64,000 nt of DNA. Origin: Cupriavidus pampae. GTDB taxonomy: Bacteria; Pseudomonadota; Gammaproteobacteria; Burkholderiales; Burkholderiaceae. Location: positions 62,001 to 126,000 of the forward strand of contig NZ_CAJZAG010000014.1 in NCBI RefSeq assembly GCF_914271485.1, in the 5' to 3' direction. The first letter of the stretch is position 1; each line of letters opens with the position of its first letter. The notes under the pieces were generated by a model. That model saw only the letters and a program-made list of their open reading frames with translations. It did not search any database and was not told the origin of the DNA. The translations under genes and the position numbers were made by a program. Below are positions 8,763 through 18,127 of the stretch, piece by piece.

Positions 8763-9341
8763 CTAGCGGCGGACCAACGCCACCACATACACGCAGGGCG
8801 TCTTGCCCGCATTGACGAACGTGCACGGCGCCGGCGCGCCAAGCTGCAGGCAGTCCCCCGGCGCGAGCGTATGCACGAGCTCGCCCTCCTCGAACACGAG
8901 CGTGCCGGTGCGGACCCAGATTTGCTGGTGCTGGAAGGCGAACGCCGATGAGGGATACGAAACGCGCGTGTTGCCCGGCAGCGTGACCTCGATCAATTCG
9001 ATCATGCCGCCGCTGATCCCGCTCCGTGGCGAGACCGCGCGGCGCGTATAGCCGGTTTCGGGATCCTGCCACACCGGTTGGTCGTCATGCCGGCTCAGCC
9101 GTTCGTCCGCCTGCTCGGCGAGCGCGAGCAGCATCGACAATTGCAATCCGAACGCGCCCGAGAGCTTGCCCAGGATGGTCGCCGTGGGACTCGCCTCGCC
9201 GCGCTCGATCTTGCTGATCATCGCCTTGGACACGCCCGAGCGGTCCGCCAGGTCGGCCAGCGACCAGCCGCGCGACTCGCGTTCGATGCGCACGCGCGCG
9301 GAAATGGCCTGAGTCGGGTCGGCGTTCGGTTGGCTAGCCAT
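8763..9341 (-). CDS. XRE-family transcription regulator with C-terminal cupin
   Basis: Protein of 192 residues. A helix-turn-helix of the XRE type is at about 15-70 (WSLADLADRSGVSKAMISKIERG), and a cupin beta-barrel at about 110-190 is likely to bind a small ligand. This layout is known in regulators of catabolic and amine-metabolism genes. It is divergent from the FMN monooxygenase cassette at 9523, with 181 bases between the starts, so it is the probable local regulator. No in vivo target can be read from the sequence. Confidence 0.9.
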   Translation of the reverse strand: MASQPNADPTQAISARVRIERESRGWSLADLADRSGVSKAMISKIERGEASPTATILGKLSGAFGLQLSMLLALAEQADERLSRHDDQPVWQDPETGYTRRAVSPRSGISGGMIELIEVTLPGNTRVSYPSSAFAFQHQQIWVRTGTLVFEEGELVHTLAPGDCLQLGAPAPCTFVNAGKTPCVYVVALVRR

Positions 9342-9458
9342 GCGAGTTTTTCTTTCCTGATTTCCTGCGGGCGAACGGCGAATTATAGGGGGTGCTTTCC
9401 TATCGCACGGCTGTGTCGTGGCGTCACGACAGCGGGTTAACCCTTACAGAAAATAGTT

Positions 9459-9491
9459 TTGATCGGTGGTCATACGTCCACTATAGTAGAC
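9459..9491 (+). promoter_or_regulatory. Sigma70-like promoter with overlapping palindrome, for the monooxygenase cassette
   Basis: TTGATC at 9459-9464 and TATAGT at 9482-9487 are separated by 17 bases. A near-perfect 16-bp palindrome, GTCCACTATAGTAGAC at 9476-9491 with one mismatched pair, covers the -10 box. This is a plausible operator for the divergent XRE-cupin regulator acting as repressor. It was found by eye only. Confidence 0.5.
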
Positions 9492-9522
9492 GACAAATCA
9501 TACCGTGACCGGAGCCCCCGAC

Positions 9523-10884
9523 ATGCCTCGCGAGATTCGCTTCAATGCCTTCGACATGAACTGCGTCGGCCATATCCAGCAGGGACTGTGGACGCATCCG
9601 CGCGACCAGTCGACTCGCTTCGGCGAACTCCAGTACTGGACCGAGTACGCGCGCAAGCTGGAAGCGGGCCTGTTCGACGGCGTTTTCTTTGCGGACGTGC
9701 TGGGCGTGTACGACGTGTTTGGCGGCAATGCCGATGCCGCGCTGCGCGGCGGTGTGCAGGTGCCTGTGAACGATCCGACGCTGGTCATTCCCGCGATGGC
9801 CGCCGTGACGCGTCATCTGGGCTTCGGCGTGACGTGCAACCTCACCTATGAGCAGCCGTTCCTGTTCGCGCGCCGCATGTCCACGCTCGATCATCTGACC
9901 GGTGGCCGCATCGGCTGGAACATCGTGACGGGCTACCTCGACAGCGCGGCGCGCGCGATCGGCATCGACGGGCAGATGGCGCACGACGATCGCTACGATC
10001 TGGCCGACGAATACATGGAGGTGGTCTACAAGCTCTGGGAAGGCAGCTGGGACGACGGTGCGGTGCTGGCCGATCGCACGCGCGGCGTCTATGCCGATCC
10101 GGACAAGGTGCGCGTGATCCATCATCACGGCAAACAGTACAAGGTGGATGCGATGCATCTGTGCGCGCCGTCGCCGCAGCGCACGCCTGTGCTGTATCAG
10201 GCGGGGTCGTCGACGCGCGGCCGCGAGTTTGCCGCCACGCATGCCGAATGCGTGTTCGTGAACGGCCAGAAGAAGGAGGGCGTCAAGGAGATCGTCGATG
10301 ACATCCGCGCGCGTGCGGTGAAGCTCGGCCGCGATGCGGACGACGTCAAGGTGTTTATGGGCGCGACGCTGATCGTCGGTCGCACCGACGACGAGGCACA
10401 CGAGAAGTTCGAGGCCTATCGCCGCCATGTGAGCGACGAGGCCGCGCTCGTGCACGCGGCCGCATCGCTCGGCATCGATTTCTCGAAGTACGACCTCGAT
10501 GAGCCGATCCAGACCGGCAAGAGCCAGGCGATCGTGTCCAATGTGGAGGCGATGAATCGCAGCGCGGGGCCGCAATGGACGCGGCGTAAGCTGCTCGAGC
10601 AGATGGTGCTCGGCAGCCGGCAGGCACCGTGGGTCGGTTCGGCGGATCGCCTCGCCGACATGCTGGTAGGGTGGAGCGAGGAGACCGGCGTGGATGGCTT
10701 CAATCTGTCGCGTACCGTGGTGCCGGAATGCTTCGACGAGGTGGTGGAGCTGCTGGTGCCGAGGCTGCAGGATCGCGGCGTGTACAAGACCGCGTATCGC
10801 GATGGTACCTACCGTGACAAGCTGTTCGGCCACGCGCGGCTGCCCGCCACGCACACGGCGGCGCAGCATCGCCACGTACGGTGA
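9523..10884 (+). CDS. FMN-dependent monooxygenase of the NtaA/SnaA/DszA family
   Basis: Large component of a two-component flavin monooxygenase, 453 residues, with a luciferase-like TIM barrel. Family marks include an N-terminal FNAFDMN and WTHPRDQS region, a FFADVLGVYDVFGG stretch and GRIGWNIVTGY. Members oxidise nitrilotriacetate-like compounds, sulfones, sulfonates and similar substrates using FMNH2 from a separate reductase. ATG 9523 is chosen over GTG 9505 because GGAG lies 8 bases upstream. The next gene is a flavin reductase, which fits the two-component scheme. The substrate cannot be read from sequence. Confidence 0.9.
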   Translation: MPREIRFNAFDMNCVGHIQQGLWTHPRDQSTRFGELQYWTEYARKLEAGLFDGVFFADVLGVYDVFGGNADAALRGGVQVPVNDPTLVIPAMAAVTRHLGFGVTCNLTYEQPFLFARRMSTLDHLTGGRIGWNIVTGYLDSAARAIGIDGQMAHDDRYDLADEYMEVVYKLWEGSWDDGAVLADRTRGVYADPDKVRVIHHHGKQYKVDAMHLCAPSPQRTPVLYQAGSSTRGREFAATHAECVFVNGQKKEGVKEIVDDIRARAVKLGRDADDVKVFMGATLIVGRTDDEAHEKFEAYRRHVSDEAALVHAAASLGIDFSKYDLDEPIQTGKSQAIVSNVEAMNRSAGPQWTRRKLLEQMVLGSRQAPWVGSADRLADMLVGWSEETGVDGFNLSRTVVPECFDEVVELLVPRLQDRGVYKTAYRDGTYRDKLFGHARLPATHTAAQHRHVR

Positions 10885-10901
10885 TGACGGAGGCGACCTG
10901 C

Positions 10902-11411
10902 ATGGACAAGACAGCCTTTCGCGATGCAATGGCCGGCCTGGGAGCGGCCGTCAATATCGTCACGACCGATGGCGATGCCGGCCTCGCGGGCTGCACCGCA
11001 TCGGCGGTTTGCGCGGTGACCGACGACCCACCCACGCTGCTCGTATGCATCAATCGCGCGAGCCGCAACAACGCCGCGATGCGCGAGAACGGCCGCCTGT
11101 GCGTGAACGTGCTGGCGGCGGATCAACGTGATATCGCCACGCATTTCTCCACGCGCGACCTGTCGATCGCCGAGCGCTTTGCCTGCGCCGAGTGGGATCA
11201 CCTGGCCACGGGCGCGCCAGTGTTGCATGGCGCGGTGAGCGCGCTCGATTGCGAGATCGCATCGGTCACGGAGGTCGGCACGCATACCGTGTTCTTCTGC
11301 GCGATCAAGGCCGCGCGCACGGCAAGCGATCGCGATGGGCTGATCTACTTCGCGCGTGACTTCCATCGCGTTACCGCGCCGTCCGCAACATCGTCGGTGT
11401 CGGCGGCGTGA
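10902..11411 (+). CDS. Flavin reductase (NADH:FMN), small component
   Basis: Flavin-reductase-like protein of 169 residues that should supply FMNH2 to the preceding monooxygenase. The conserved core begins FRDAMAGLGAAVNIVTT, with AGCTASAVCAVTDDPPTLLVCINR typical of the HpaC/RutF/NtaB group, and GVH-like chemistry is represented by EVGTHTVFFCAI. GGAGG lies 8 bases before ATG 10902; ATG 10884 overlaps the upstream stop and is an alternative. Its stop overlaps the start of the transporter gene. Confidence 0.9.
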   Translation: MDKTAFRDAMAGLGAAVNIVTTDGDAGLAGCTASAVCAVTDDPPTLLVCINRASRNNAAMRENGRLCVNVLAADQRDIATHFSTRDLSIAERFACAEWDHLATGAPVLHGAVSALDCEIASVTEVGTHTVFFCAIKAARTASDRDGLIYFARDFHRVTAPSATSSVSAA

Positions 11412-12643
11412 TGCACGGTGGCGTGATCGATAGCCATCCCATGCGCGGCAAGTTCGCCTCGCTGGCCATCCTGCTGATTTCGCAGGTGGCCGCCATGGGC
11501 GTGTGGTTTTCGTCGAGCTCGGTTATTGCGGTGATCAAGCACACGCACGCGATTGCCGCGTTCGATGAAGCATTGCTGACCAATGCCGTGCAACTCGGCT
11601 TCGTGATCGGGACGATCGGTTCGGCGCTGCTGTCGCTGCCCGATCGCTACGACCTGCGGCGGCTGTTCGCGGCCTCCGCGCTGATTGCCGCGCTGGCCAC
11701 GGGTTTGCTGGCGTTCCTGCCGCCCACCGGTCCGATCGTGGTGCTGCTGCGCTGCGTGACGGGCATGTGCATGGCGGGCGTCTATCCGGTGGGTATGCGG
11801 CTCGCCGCCACCTGGGCACGTGGCGATCTGGGCCTGCTGATCGGCCTGCTGGTCGGCGCGCTGACGCTGGGCTCGGCCAGTCCCCATTTACTCGCGGCCA
11901 CGGGTGGGCTCGAGTGGCGCACGATCTATGGCATCGCAGCCGCCTGCGCGGCGGCGTCGGCGCTTCTGATCGCCTTCGCCAGTATCGGCCCGAACATCCG
12001 CCGAGCCACCCGCATCGACGTCGCCAAGATGGCGCAGGCGTGGCGACAGCCGTCGCTGCGGCTCGCCAACCTCGGATATCTCGGACACATGTGGGAGCTA
12101 TACGCGATGTGGGCGTGGCTCGCGCTATTTCTTCAGCAGACCTTTACCGCACGCGGTATTGCCGATGCGCGTCTGCAGGCGGAATGGCTGACTTTCAGCG
12201 TGATCGGCGTGGGTGCCGTAGGCGCCTGGCTCGGCGGCTGGCTGGCCGATCGCGTCGGCCGCACCGCGGTGACCATCGGCGCGATGGCCACCAGCGCGTG
12301 CTGCGCGGCCGCTATGGGGTGGCTCGCGCAGGCACCACTCGCGGTGCTCGTGATCGTCGCGCTGATCTGGGGCGTATCGGTTATCGCCGACTCAGCGCAG
12401 TTCTCGGCCAGCGTGGCGGAACTGGCCGACCCCACCTCGGTCGGCACACTGCTGACCGCCCAGACCTGCGCCGGTTTTCTGCTCACGCTGGTCAGCATCC
12501 AACTGATCCCCAGCATCGTCTCCGCACTCGGCTGGCGCGGCGGCTTCGGCATGCTGGCCATTGGCCCGGCGCTGGGTTGTGTGGCGATGTGGCGGCTGCG
12601 AAATCATCCCGATGCCGCGCGGCTGGCCGGCGGCAAACGGTAA
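11411..12643 (+). CDS. MFS transporter of the monooxygenase cassette
   Basis: Major facilitator protein of 410 residues with about twelve hydrophobic segments and the MFS loop LADRVGRTAVTIG between helices of the second half. The start overlaps the flavin-reductase stop (GTGATG), so it is translationally coupled; GTG 11408 is the alternative. Its place in the cassette suggests uptake of the monooxygenase substrate or export of a product. It ends 19 bases from the convergent SDR gene. Confidence 0.88.
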   Translation: MHGGVIDSHPMRGKFASLAILLISQVAAMGVWFSSSSVIAVIKHTHAIAAFDEALLTNAVQLGFVIGTIGSALLSLPDRYDLRRLFAASALIAALATGLLAFLPPTGPIVVLLRCVTGMCMAGVYPVGMRLAATWARGDLGLLIGLLVGALTLGSASPHLLAATGGLEWRTIYGIAAACAAASALLIAFASIGPNIRRATRIDVAKMAQAWRQPSLRLANLGYLGHMWELYAMWAWLALFLQQTFTARGIADARLQAEWLTFSVIGVGAVGAWLGGWLADRVGRTAVTIGAMATSACCAAAMGWLAQAPLAVLVIVALIWGVSVIADSAQFSASVAELADPTSVGTLLTAQTCAGFLLTLVSIQLIPSIVSALGWRGGFGMLAIGPALGCVAMWRLRNHPDAARLAGGKR

Positions 12644-12662
12644 TCGCATCCGGCTTCAGGCT

Positions 12663-13514
12663 TCAGGCGGCGGCGTGGTCGGTCGACATCGACAGTTCAC
12701 GCCACTGCGCCAGTTCGCGCTCGACAAACGAATGCTTCTGCTCGATGCGCGCGATCGCGTCGGTGCCGAGTGGCAGGCGCAGCGGCGGCGTTTCGGTATC
12801 GGCCAGTTGCAGGATCGCCTTCGAGAACTTCTGCGGGTCGCCGGGTTGCTTGTGGTTGAGATCCGCGGCCACGTCGCGCATCTTGCCCACGGTGTCGGCA
12901 TAGTCGTCGATGCGTGCCACCGTCGAGACCAGCGAGTTGTCGTTGAGGAAGTCGGTGCGGAAGAAGCCGGGCTCGACCACAGTCACGTGGATGCCCAGCG
13001 GCGCCAGTTCCTGCGACATCGCCTCGGTGATGCCCTCTACCGCGAACTTGGTCGAGCCATACACGCCCCAGCCGAAGTAAGCGCCATAGCCCCCCAGCGA
13101 CGAGATATTGATCACGTGGCCGCTGCGTTGGCGACGCATTTGCGGCAGCACCGCGCGCGATACGGCGAGCACGCCGAACACATTGGTCTCGAACAGCCGG
13201 CGCGCTTCCGCGAGGCTGGTTTCTTCCACCGCGCCCAGTACACCGAAGCCGGCATTGTTGACGAGTACGTCGATGCGGCCGAAGCGCGCGACGGCAGCCT
13301 CCACCGCCGCGGCGGCCTCGACTTCGTTCGTCACATCGAGCTTCACGGCGAGCAGGTTCGGATGCTCGCCAAGTACGTCGGTGACCTGCTGCGGATTGCG
13401 CGCGGTGGCTACCACGTTATCTCCACGCGCCAGCGCATCGCGCACGATCAGCGCGCCAAAGCCGCGCGAGGCACCGGTGACAAACCAGACTTTTGCGTTG
13501 TTCGATTGAGCCAT
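12663..13514 (-). CDS. Short-chain dehydrogenase/reductase
   Basis: Classical SDR of 283 residues. The cofactor motif TGASRGFG is at about 13-20, NNAG at about 87-90, and the catalytic Ser-Tyr-Lys lies in ISSLGGYG and VYGSTK. Arg/Asn-rich residues after the cofactor loop (TARNPQQ) suggest NADP(H). AAAGGAG precedes the ATG. It is transcribed alone on the minus strand and shows an inverted repeat upstream. The substrate is unknown. Confidence 0.9.
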   Translation of the reverse strand: MAQSNNAKVWFVTGASRGFGALIVRDALARGDNVVATARNPQQVTDVLGEHPNLLAVKLDVTNEVEAAAAVEAAVARFGRIDVLVNNAGFGVLGAVEETSLAEARRLFETNVFGVLAVSRAVLPQMRRQRSGHVINISSLGGYGAYFGWGVYGSTKFAVEGITEAMSQELAPLGIHVTVVEPGFFRTDFLNDNSLVSTVARIDDYADTVGKMRDVAADLNHKQPGDPQKFSKAILQLADTETPPLRLPLGTDAIARIEQKHSFVERELAQWRELSMSTDHAAA

Positions 13515-13627
13515 GATCCAACTCCTTTGCTTTGTTCGTTGAGGGTCGGCGCCGTATTTCGGTCACCGTTGGAAGCAATGGTAGGCAGCGGCCAATCAAC
13601 AAACAATGGTGGTTTGAATTGGGGTAC

Positions 13628-13646
13628 TCACAACTATTGGTTGTGA
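13628..13646. promoter_or_regulatory. Inverted repeat upstream of the SDR gene
   Basis: TCACAAC at 13628-13634 and GTTGTGA at 13640-13646 form a perfect 7+7 inverted repeat with a 5-base spacer, about 115-130 bases upstream of the SDR start. Size and symmetry fit a dimeric regulator site. No regulator gene is adjacent, so the binding protein is unknown. Confidence 0.45.
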
Positions 13647-13656
13647 ATTGGCGCAA

Positions 13657-13684
13657 CAAAAAAGCCCGGATTTCCCGGGCCTTT
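13657..13684 (-). terminator. Rho-independent terminator of the MFS symporter gene
   Basis: Read on the minus strand, GCCCGG-GAAAT-CCGGGC (13664-13680) is followed by a run of T (complement of AAAAAA around 13658-13663). It lies 26 bases past the stop of the minus-strand MFS gene and before the SDR promoter region. Confidence 0.85.
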
Positions 13685-13705
13685 CTGGTCAGCGCTGAAG
13701 ACGGA

Positions 13706-15166
13706 TCAGAAGTCTTCCGCGTCCACGTCGTAGTTCGCCGGTTCCCAGCGAATGGCCAGCAGCGACAGCAGGCCGGCCAGCGGGGCCACGGCGATGACCC
13801 AGAACACCTTGGTGCTCAGTGCGGCGGCCATCACCGGGAACAGGAACAGCGAGACGGTGGAGCTGGCGCGCATCAGCGTCTGGTTGAGGCCCACACCCAC
13901 GCCACGCAGCGAGGTCGGGTAGCTCAGCGAGGCATAGGTCATGGTGTGCGCGCCGGGACCGAAGCCCTGGCCCAGCAGGAACACCGCGAGGCAGGCGATC
14001 GCGCCCACGACTTCGCTGGCGCCATGCGGCTTGCCGATGAGCGCGAGGCCGATCAGCGCGGCCAGCTGGAATGCGTAGCCGACCGTGGTCAGCTTCCAGG
14101 CGCCGGTCTTCGGCACGAGGTGCACGCCGATCAGGCCGCCGACAAATGCGAACAGCAGGTTCAGCACGAGCGAAACCAGGATCGTGGTCAGCATCGACTG
14201 TGCCAGGAAGCTCGCGATGATTACGGGCAGGCCAAAGGCCACCGCGTTGTAGGCGAACGAGGACGCGATCGACATGATCGTGGCGAGCGCCGTGCGGCGC
14301 GCGTACACGCCCTTCAGCAGCAACGCGTAGTTGCTCCACGAGGCCGGACGCTTGGGCGCCGTGACCACCGCGTCCGGAGCCACTGCGGCATCGATGCCGT
14401 ACGAGCGCTTGAGGATCGCGGCCGCGCCCTTCAGGTCGCCCTGATTGGCGGCCCATACCGGCGACTCGCTCATATAGCGGCTGCGCACGGCGATGATGAT
14501 CAGTGCGGGCACCGCGCCAAAGCCGAGGATGATGCGCCAGAGCAGGCCGCCATGTCCTTCGGGCAATGCCGAGTAGCACAGCAGCACCAGCAGGTACGAC
14601 ACGCAGATGGCCGCATACCAGGTGGGGCACCACATCGCCACGCGCGCGGCCTTGTTGCCCTTGCCCTGCAGCTTGGAGAATTCCGCGAGGAAGGCCATCG
14701 CGACGGGCAGGTCGATGCCGACACCGAGGCCCATCACGAAGCGCGCCCCCGCCAGTACGTACTCGTTCGGGGCGAACGCGCAGGCGATGGCGGCCACCAC
14801 GAAGAACAGCATGTCCGCCATGAACACGCGATAGCGGCCGATGCGGTCGGTGAAGTAGCCCCCGAGAAACGCGCCGACGATCGCGCCGAACGTGATCGCG
14901 GACGCGACCATGCCGGTGCCGGCCGGCGTCAGGTTGAATTCCTTGGCGACGTCCTTGAGGCCGAAGGCGAGTGCGCCGAGGTCATAGGCATCGAGGAACA
15001 CGCCGCCCAGGGCAATGGCAACAACCATGCGGGCATTGCTGACTTTTGCACCGCCCTCATTGACCAGTCGCGCCACGTCGGCGGCGGAACGGATGGTGGC
15101 TTTGGGCGCGGAAGATGCCCCGGCATTGGCCGCGGCACCGGGAGAGAGGGCGAGATCGACTGACAT
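13706..15166 (-). CDS. MFS metabolite:proton symporter
   Basis: Transporter of 486 residues with a long soluble N-terminus (about 45 residues) and twelve predicted membrane helices. The GGYFTDRIGRYRVFM loop after helix 2 matches the MFS signature, and GVGIDLPVAMAF fits the sugar/aromatic-acid symporter group. No catabolic gene is in the same operon, so the substrate stays open. A terminator follows directly. Confidence 0.88.
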   Translation of the reverse strand: MSVDLALSPGAAANAGASSAPKATIRSAADVARLVNEGGAKVSNARMVVAIALGGVFLDAYDLGALAFGLKDVAKEFNLTPAGTGMVASAITFGAIVGAFLGGYFTDRIGRYRVFMADMLFFVVAAIACAFAPNEYVLAGARFVMGLGVGIDLPVAMAFLAEFSKLQGKGNKAARVAMWCPTWYAAICVSYLLVLLCYSALPEGHGGLLWRIILGFGAVPALIIIAVRSRYMSESPVWAANQGDLKGAAAILKRSYGIDAAVAPDAVVTAPKRPASWSNYALLLKGVYARRTALATIMSIASSFAYNAVAFGLPVIIASFLAQSMLTTILVSLVLNLLFAFVGGLIGVHLVPKTGAWKLTTVGYAFQLAALIGLALIGKPHGASEVVGAIACLAVFLLGQGFGPGAHTMTYASLSYPTSLRGVGVGLNQTLMRASSTVSLFLFPVMAAALSTKVFWVIAVAPLAGLLSLLAIRWEPANYDVDAEDF

Positions 15167-15290
15167 ATTGATGTTCTGAAGGCAAAAGCGGATGCCACGG
15201 GGTGCGTCGGGCTGCTCAAAGAACGATGCCCTGGGCCGGACTTTTCCCGTTTAGCGAAGCGCCGAATCCTACGCGGACAATGCCAATACA

Positions 15291-15304
15291 ACAAAATGGT
15301 TTGT
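15291..15304. promoter_or_regulatory. Small inverted repeat between divergent MFS and DUF4153 genes
   Basis: ACAAA-ATGG-TTTGT (15291-15304) is a perfect 5+5 repeat in an AT-rich part of the 266-base divergent region. It may be an operator for the MFS gene; the evidence is symmetry and position only. Confidence 0.3.
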
Positions 15305-15432
15305 CGTTATATGTTTATCGCCTATGGATCGTTGACGTTTTTGCATCACACCCCGCGCCAGCCCTTGGCGGAAAGTGATCTGAATTATCATGGCGTGGCA
15401 TTTCCGACGAATTTCAATAACAGGAAAGGTCC

Positions 15433-17289
15433 ATGCACATGATGATGGCGGGGTCGGCCACCAGGGAAGCACGGCAACGGGAGAGGGCGCTGTTTATGGG
15501 TCGCGTGCTGGTGGGCGCCGGCCAGGGGATTCTGCTGTATTCGCTGTATCGCGCCGCGCAGGATCACTCCACGCTCGCGCGCGACTACGTGTTTGCGCCG
15601 ATGCTGCTGGCGGCGCTGATGATTCCGCCCATGGCGATCCTCGGCTTCTCGCAATTGCGCGCGCCGCGGCTCGTATTCTGGTGCGTGCTGCTGGCCGCGG
15701 TGGTGGCGATGCTCGGGTACCACGACGCCTGGCGCCATATCGATCCGGCCGGTATCGAGCTGGCCCGGGCGCGTTATCCGTCCGCGCATGTCGCCTTTAT
15801 CGCGGCAACGATCATGTTTATCGCGTATGCGATCGTGGTGGCCGCCGATACCGCGGGTACCTACGTCGCGCCGTATCCCGCGTATTTCCGCATCAGCTGG
15901 AAACTCGGCATTCAGGGCCACCTCGCGGCGCTGTTCGCGGCGGTGCTGTATCTGGTGTTGTGGATCGGTGCCGAGTTGTTCGAACTGCTGGGCCTGCGCT
16001 TTCTGGAAACGCTGTTGCGGCAGGCGTGGTTCAACATTCCCGTGCTGACCATGGCATTCGCGGCGGGGCTGCATATCACCGACGTACGCGATGAATTCGT
16101 GCGCGGCGTGCGCACGCTCGTGCTGACGCTGCTGTCATGGGTGCTGCCGCTGCTCGTGCTGCTGCTGCTCGGCTTTCTTCTGACGCTCGCGTTCAAGGGG
16201 CTGGCGCCGCTGTGGGCGACGCGTTCGGCCGCTTCGCTGCTGCTCGGTGCGGCCGCGCTGCTCGTGGTGTTGATCAATGCGGTCTACAAGAGCGGCCTCG
16301 CCGAAGGCCCGGTGCCGCGTCTGCTGCGGTCGGCCACGTCGCTAGCCTGCCTGATTCTGGTGCCGCTGGTCATCATCGCCGGCTACGCGCTGCTGCTGCG
16401 CATCCAGCAGTACGGCCTGACCGAACGCCGGGTGCTGACCGCCGCCGCGTTGCTGCTGGCGGCCTGTTATGCGGTGGGCTATGCGTGGGCCGCGCTCGAG
16501 CGCAATGCGGGGCTGTTGCGCATCGCATCCACCAACGTACTGACTGCATGCCTGACGGTCGTGGTGCTGGTGGCGTTGTACACGCCGGTGGCGGACCCCG
16601 CGCGGCTGTCCGTCAATAGTCAGGTGGCGCGCCTGCACGCCGGCCGCATCGCGCCGGACAAGTTCGACTTCCACTATCTGAAGACCAACGCCGGCCGCTA
16701 TGGCCGCGAGGCGCTGGCGCAGCTGGTGTCGCAACCCGTCACGCAGACCGACGGGCCGAACGCGGCCGCGATCCGCCTGCATGCGGCCAACGCCAGCCGC
16801 CCGCCGGCATCGACCGAGTTGCCCGACGCGGCCGCGATTGCGAGCCTGATCGACCAGCGTACGCCCGAGCGGCCTGTGCCGCCGTCGTTCTTCAGCAACG
16901 CGTGGGGCGACGCGGCCGCGCGGCAATGGCTGCCCGGTTGCCTGATGGCACGGACGAAGCGGTGCGATGCCTTCGTCGTCGACTTCCTTCCCGGCGCGGG
17001 CGGCAATGTCGTGCTGATGGAGACCAATCGTCAGGATGCGCAGGTGTTCGCGCAGGACGCCGACGGGGTCTGGCGCCGTGCCGCGCGCTTCCATGTGCGG
17101 CCCGAATGCGCGGATGCGGTGCGCGAGAGCATGACGAAGGGCACATACGCGCAGGTGCCGCCGCCATTGCCGCAGATCGATATGGGCGATCAGTTCGTGC
17201 GGCTGCTGCCGGCGGAGACCGGGCCGGCGCCGTGCCGCGCGAGCGCACCGCCACCGTCGGCCAAACCAGCGTCCGAAGTGGGCGGATAA
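15433..17289 (+). CDS. DUF4153 multi-pass membrane protein
   Basis: Protein of 618 residues. About twelve hydrophobic helices fill residues 20-395, including LTFKGLAPLWATRSAA-like segments characteristic of DUF4153 proteins of this group. The last 220 residues form a soluble, probably periplasmic domain with four Cys, starting around VNSQVARLHAG. GGAAAGG precedes the ATG. The function of DUF4153 is not established; no enzymatic motif is visible. The SDR gene follows 42 bases later on the same strand. Confidence 0.75.
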   Translation: MHMMMAGSATREARQRERALFMGRVLVGAGQGILLYSLYRAAQDHSTLARDYVFAPMLLAALMIPPMAILGFSQLRAPRLVFWCVLLAAVVAMLGYHDAWRHIDPAGIELARARYPSAHVAFIAATIMFIAYAIVVAADTAGTYVAPYPAYFRISWKLGIQGHLAALFAAVLYLVLWIGAELFELLGLRFLETLLRQAWFNIPVLTMAFAAGLHITDVRDEFVRGVRTLVLTLLSWVLPLLVLLLLGFLLTLAFKGLAPLWATRSAASLLLGAAALLVVLINAVYKSGLAEGPVPRLLRSATSLACLILVPLVIIAGYALLLRIQQYGLTERRVLTAAALLLAACYAVGYAWAALERNAGLLRIASTNVLTACLTVVVLVALYTPVADPARLSVNSQVARLHAGRIAPDKFDFHYLKTNAGRYGREALAQLVSQPVTQTDGPNAAAIRLHAANASRPPASTELPDAAAIASLIDQRTPERPVPPSFFSNAWGDAAARQWLPGCLMARTKRCDAFVVDFLPGAGGNVVLMETNRQDAQVFAQDADGVWRRAARFHVRPECADAVRESMTKGTYAQVPPPLPQIDMGDQFVRLLPAETGPAPCRASAPPPSAKPASEVGG

Positions 17290-17331
17290 TCGACGCTCGT
17301 TATTTCTACCATCGCAACAGGAGACATCAGC

Positions 17332-18090
17332 ATGACGCAGGCAGGAAAGGTGGCACTGGTCACGGGCGCGGCTCGTGGGATCGGCAAGGCAACGGCGCTG
17401 GCGCTGCTTGAGGCGGGTTACCGCGTGGTGCTGGCGGGACGGACCGCGGAAACGGTCGAGGCCGTCGCGGCGCAGGCGCGTGCGGATGGCCACGACGCGC
17501 TGGCCGTGCAGTGTGACGTTGCCGACGAGGCGTCGGTGGATCGCTTGTTCGCAAAGATCCGCGAGACCTACGGGCGGCTGGATCTGCTGTTCAACAACGC
17601 GGGCGTCAACGCCCCCGGCATCCCGATCGATGAACTGACGGTGGCGCAGTGGAAGGCCGTGGTCGATACGAACCTGACGGGCTCGTTCCTGTGCGCGCGT
17701 GCCGCGTTCGCGCTGATGAAGTCGCAGGACCCGCGCGGTGGCCGCATCATCAACAATGGCTCGATCTCGGCGCATGCGCCGCGGCCCAATACGGCGCCTT
17801 ACACCTCAACCAAGCATGCCATCACGGGTTTGACCAAGGCGTTGTCGCTCGACGGCCGCGCCCACGACATCGCGTGCGGGCAGATCGATATCGGCAATGC
17901 TGGCACCGACCTTGCCTCGCGCATGGCGCGCGGCGTGCCACAGGCCAATGGCGAGATTCGTCCGGAACCGCTGATGGATGTGGCGCACGTGGCCAACGCG
18001 GTGGTACATATGGCCAGCCTGCCGCTGGAGACCAACGTGCAGTTCATGACCGTGATGGCCACCAAGATGCCGTTCGTCGGCCGCGGCTGA
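17332..18090 (+). CDS. Short-chain dehydrogenase/reductase
   Basis: SDR of 252 residues with TGAARGIG (cofactor), NNAG and a catalytic region NGSISAHAPRPNTAPYTSTKHA. The basic residue in VLAGRTAE suggests NADP(H) use. AGGAG precedes the ATG by 8 bases. It is downstream of the DUF4153 gene and may share its transcript. The substrate is unknown. Confidence 0.9.
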   Translation: MTQAGKVALVTGAARGIGKATALALLEAGYRVVLAGRTAETVEAVAAQARADGHDALAVQCDVADEASVDRLFAKIRETYGRLDLLFNNAGVNAPGIPIDELTVAQWKAVVDTNLTGSFLCARAAFALMKSQDPRGGRIINNGSISAHAPRPNTAPYTSTKHAITGLTKALSLDGRAHDIACGQIDIGNAGTDLASRMARGVPQANGEIRPEPLMDVAHVANAVVHMASLPLETNVQFMTVMATKMPFVGRG

Positions 18091-18127
18091 GGGCCAACGA
18101 CGCTTCGCTCGGCCCTCCTATCAAGCG

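Noticed and set aside
13532..15163. 543-codon plus-strand open frame over the MFS symporter
   Set aside because: No membrane helices or domains; shadow of the real minus-strand transporter.
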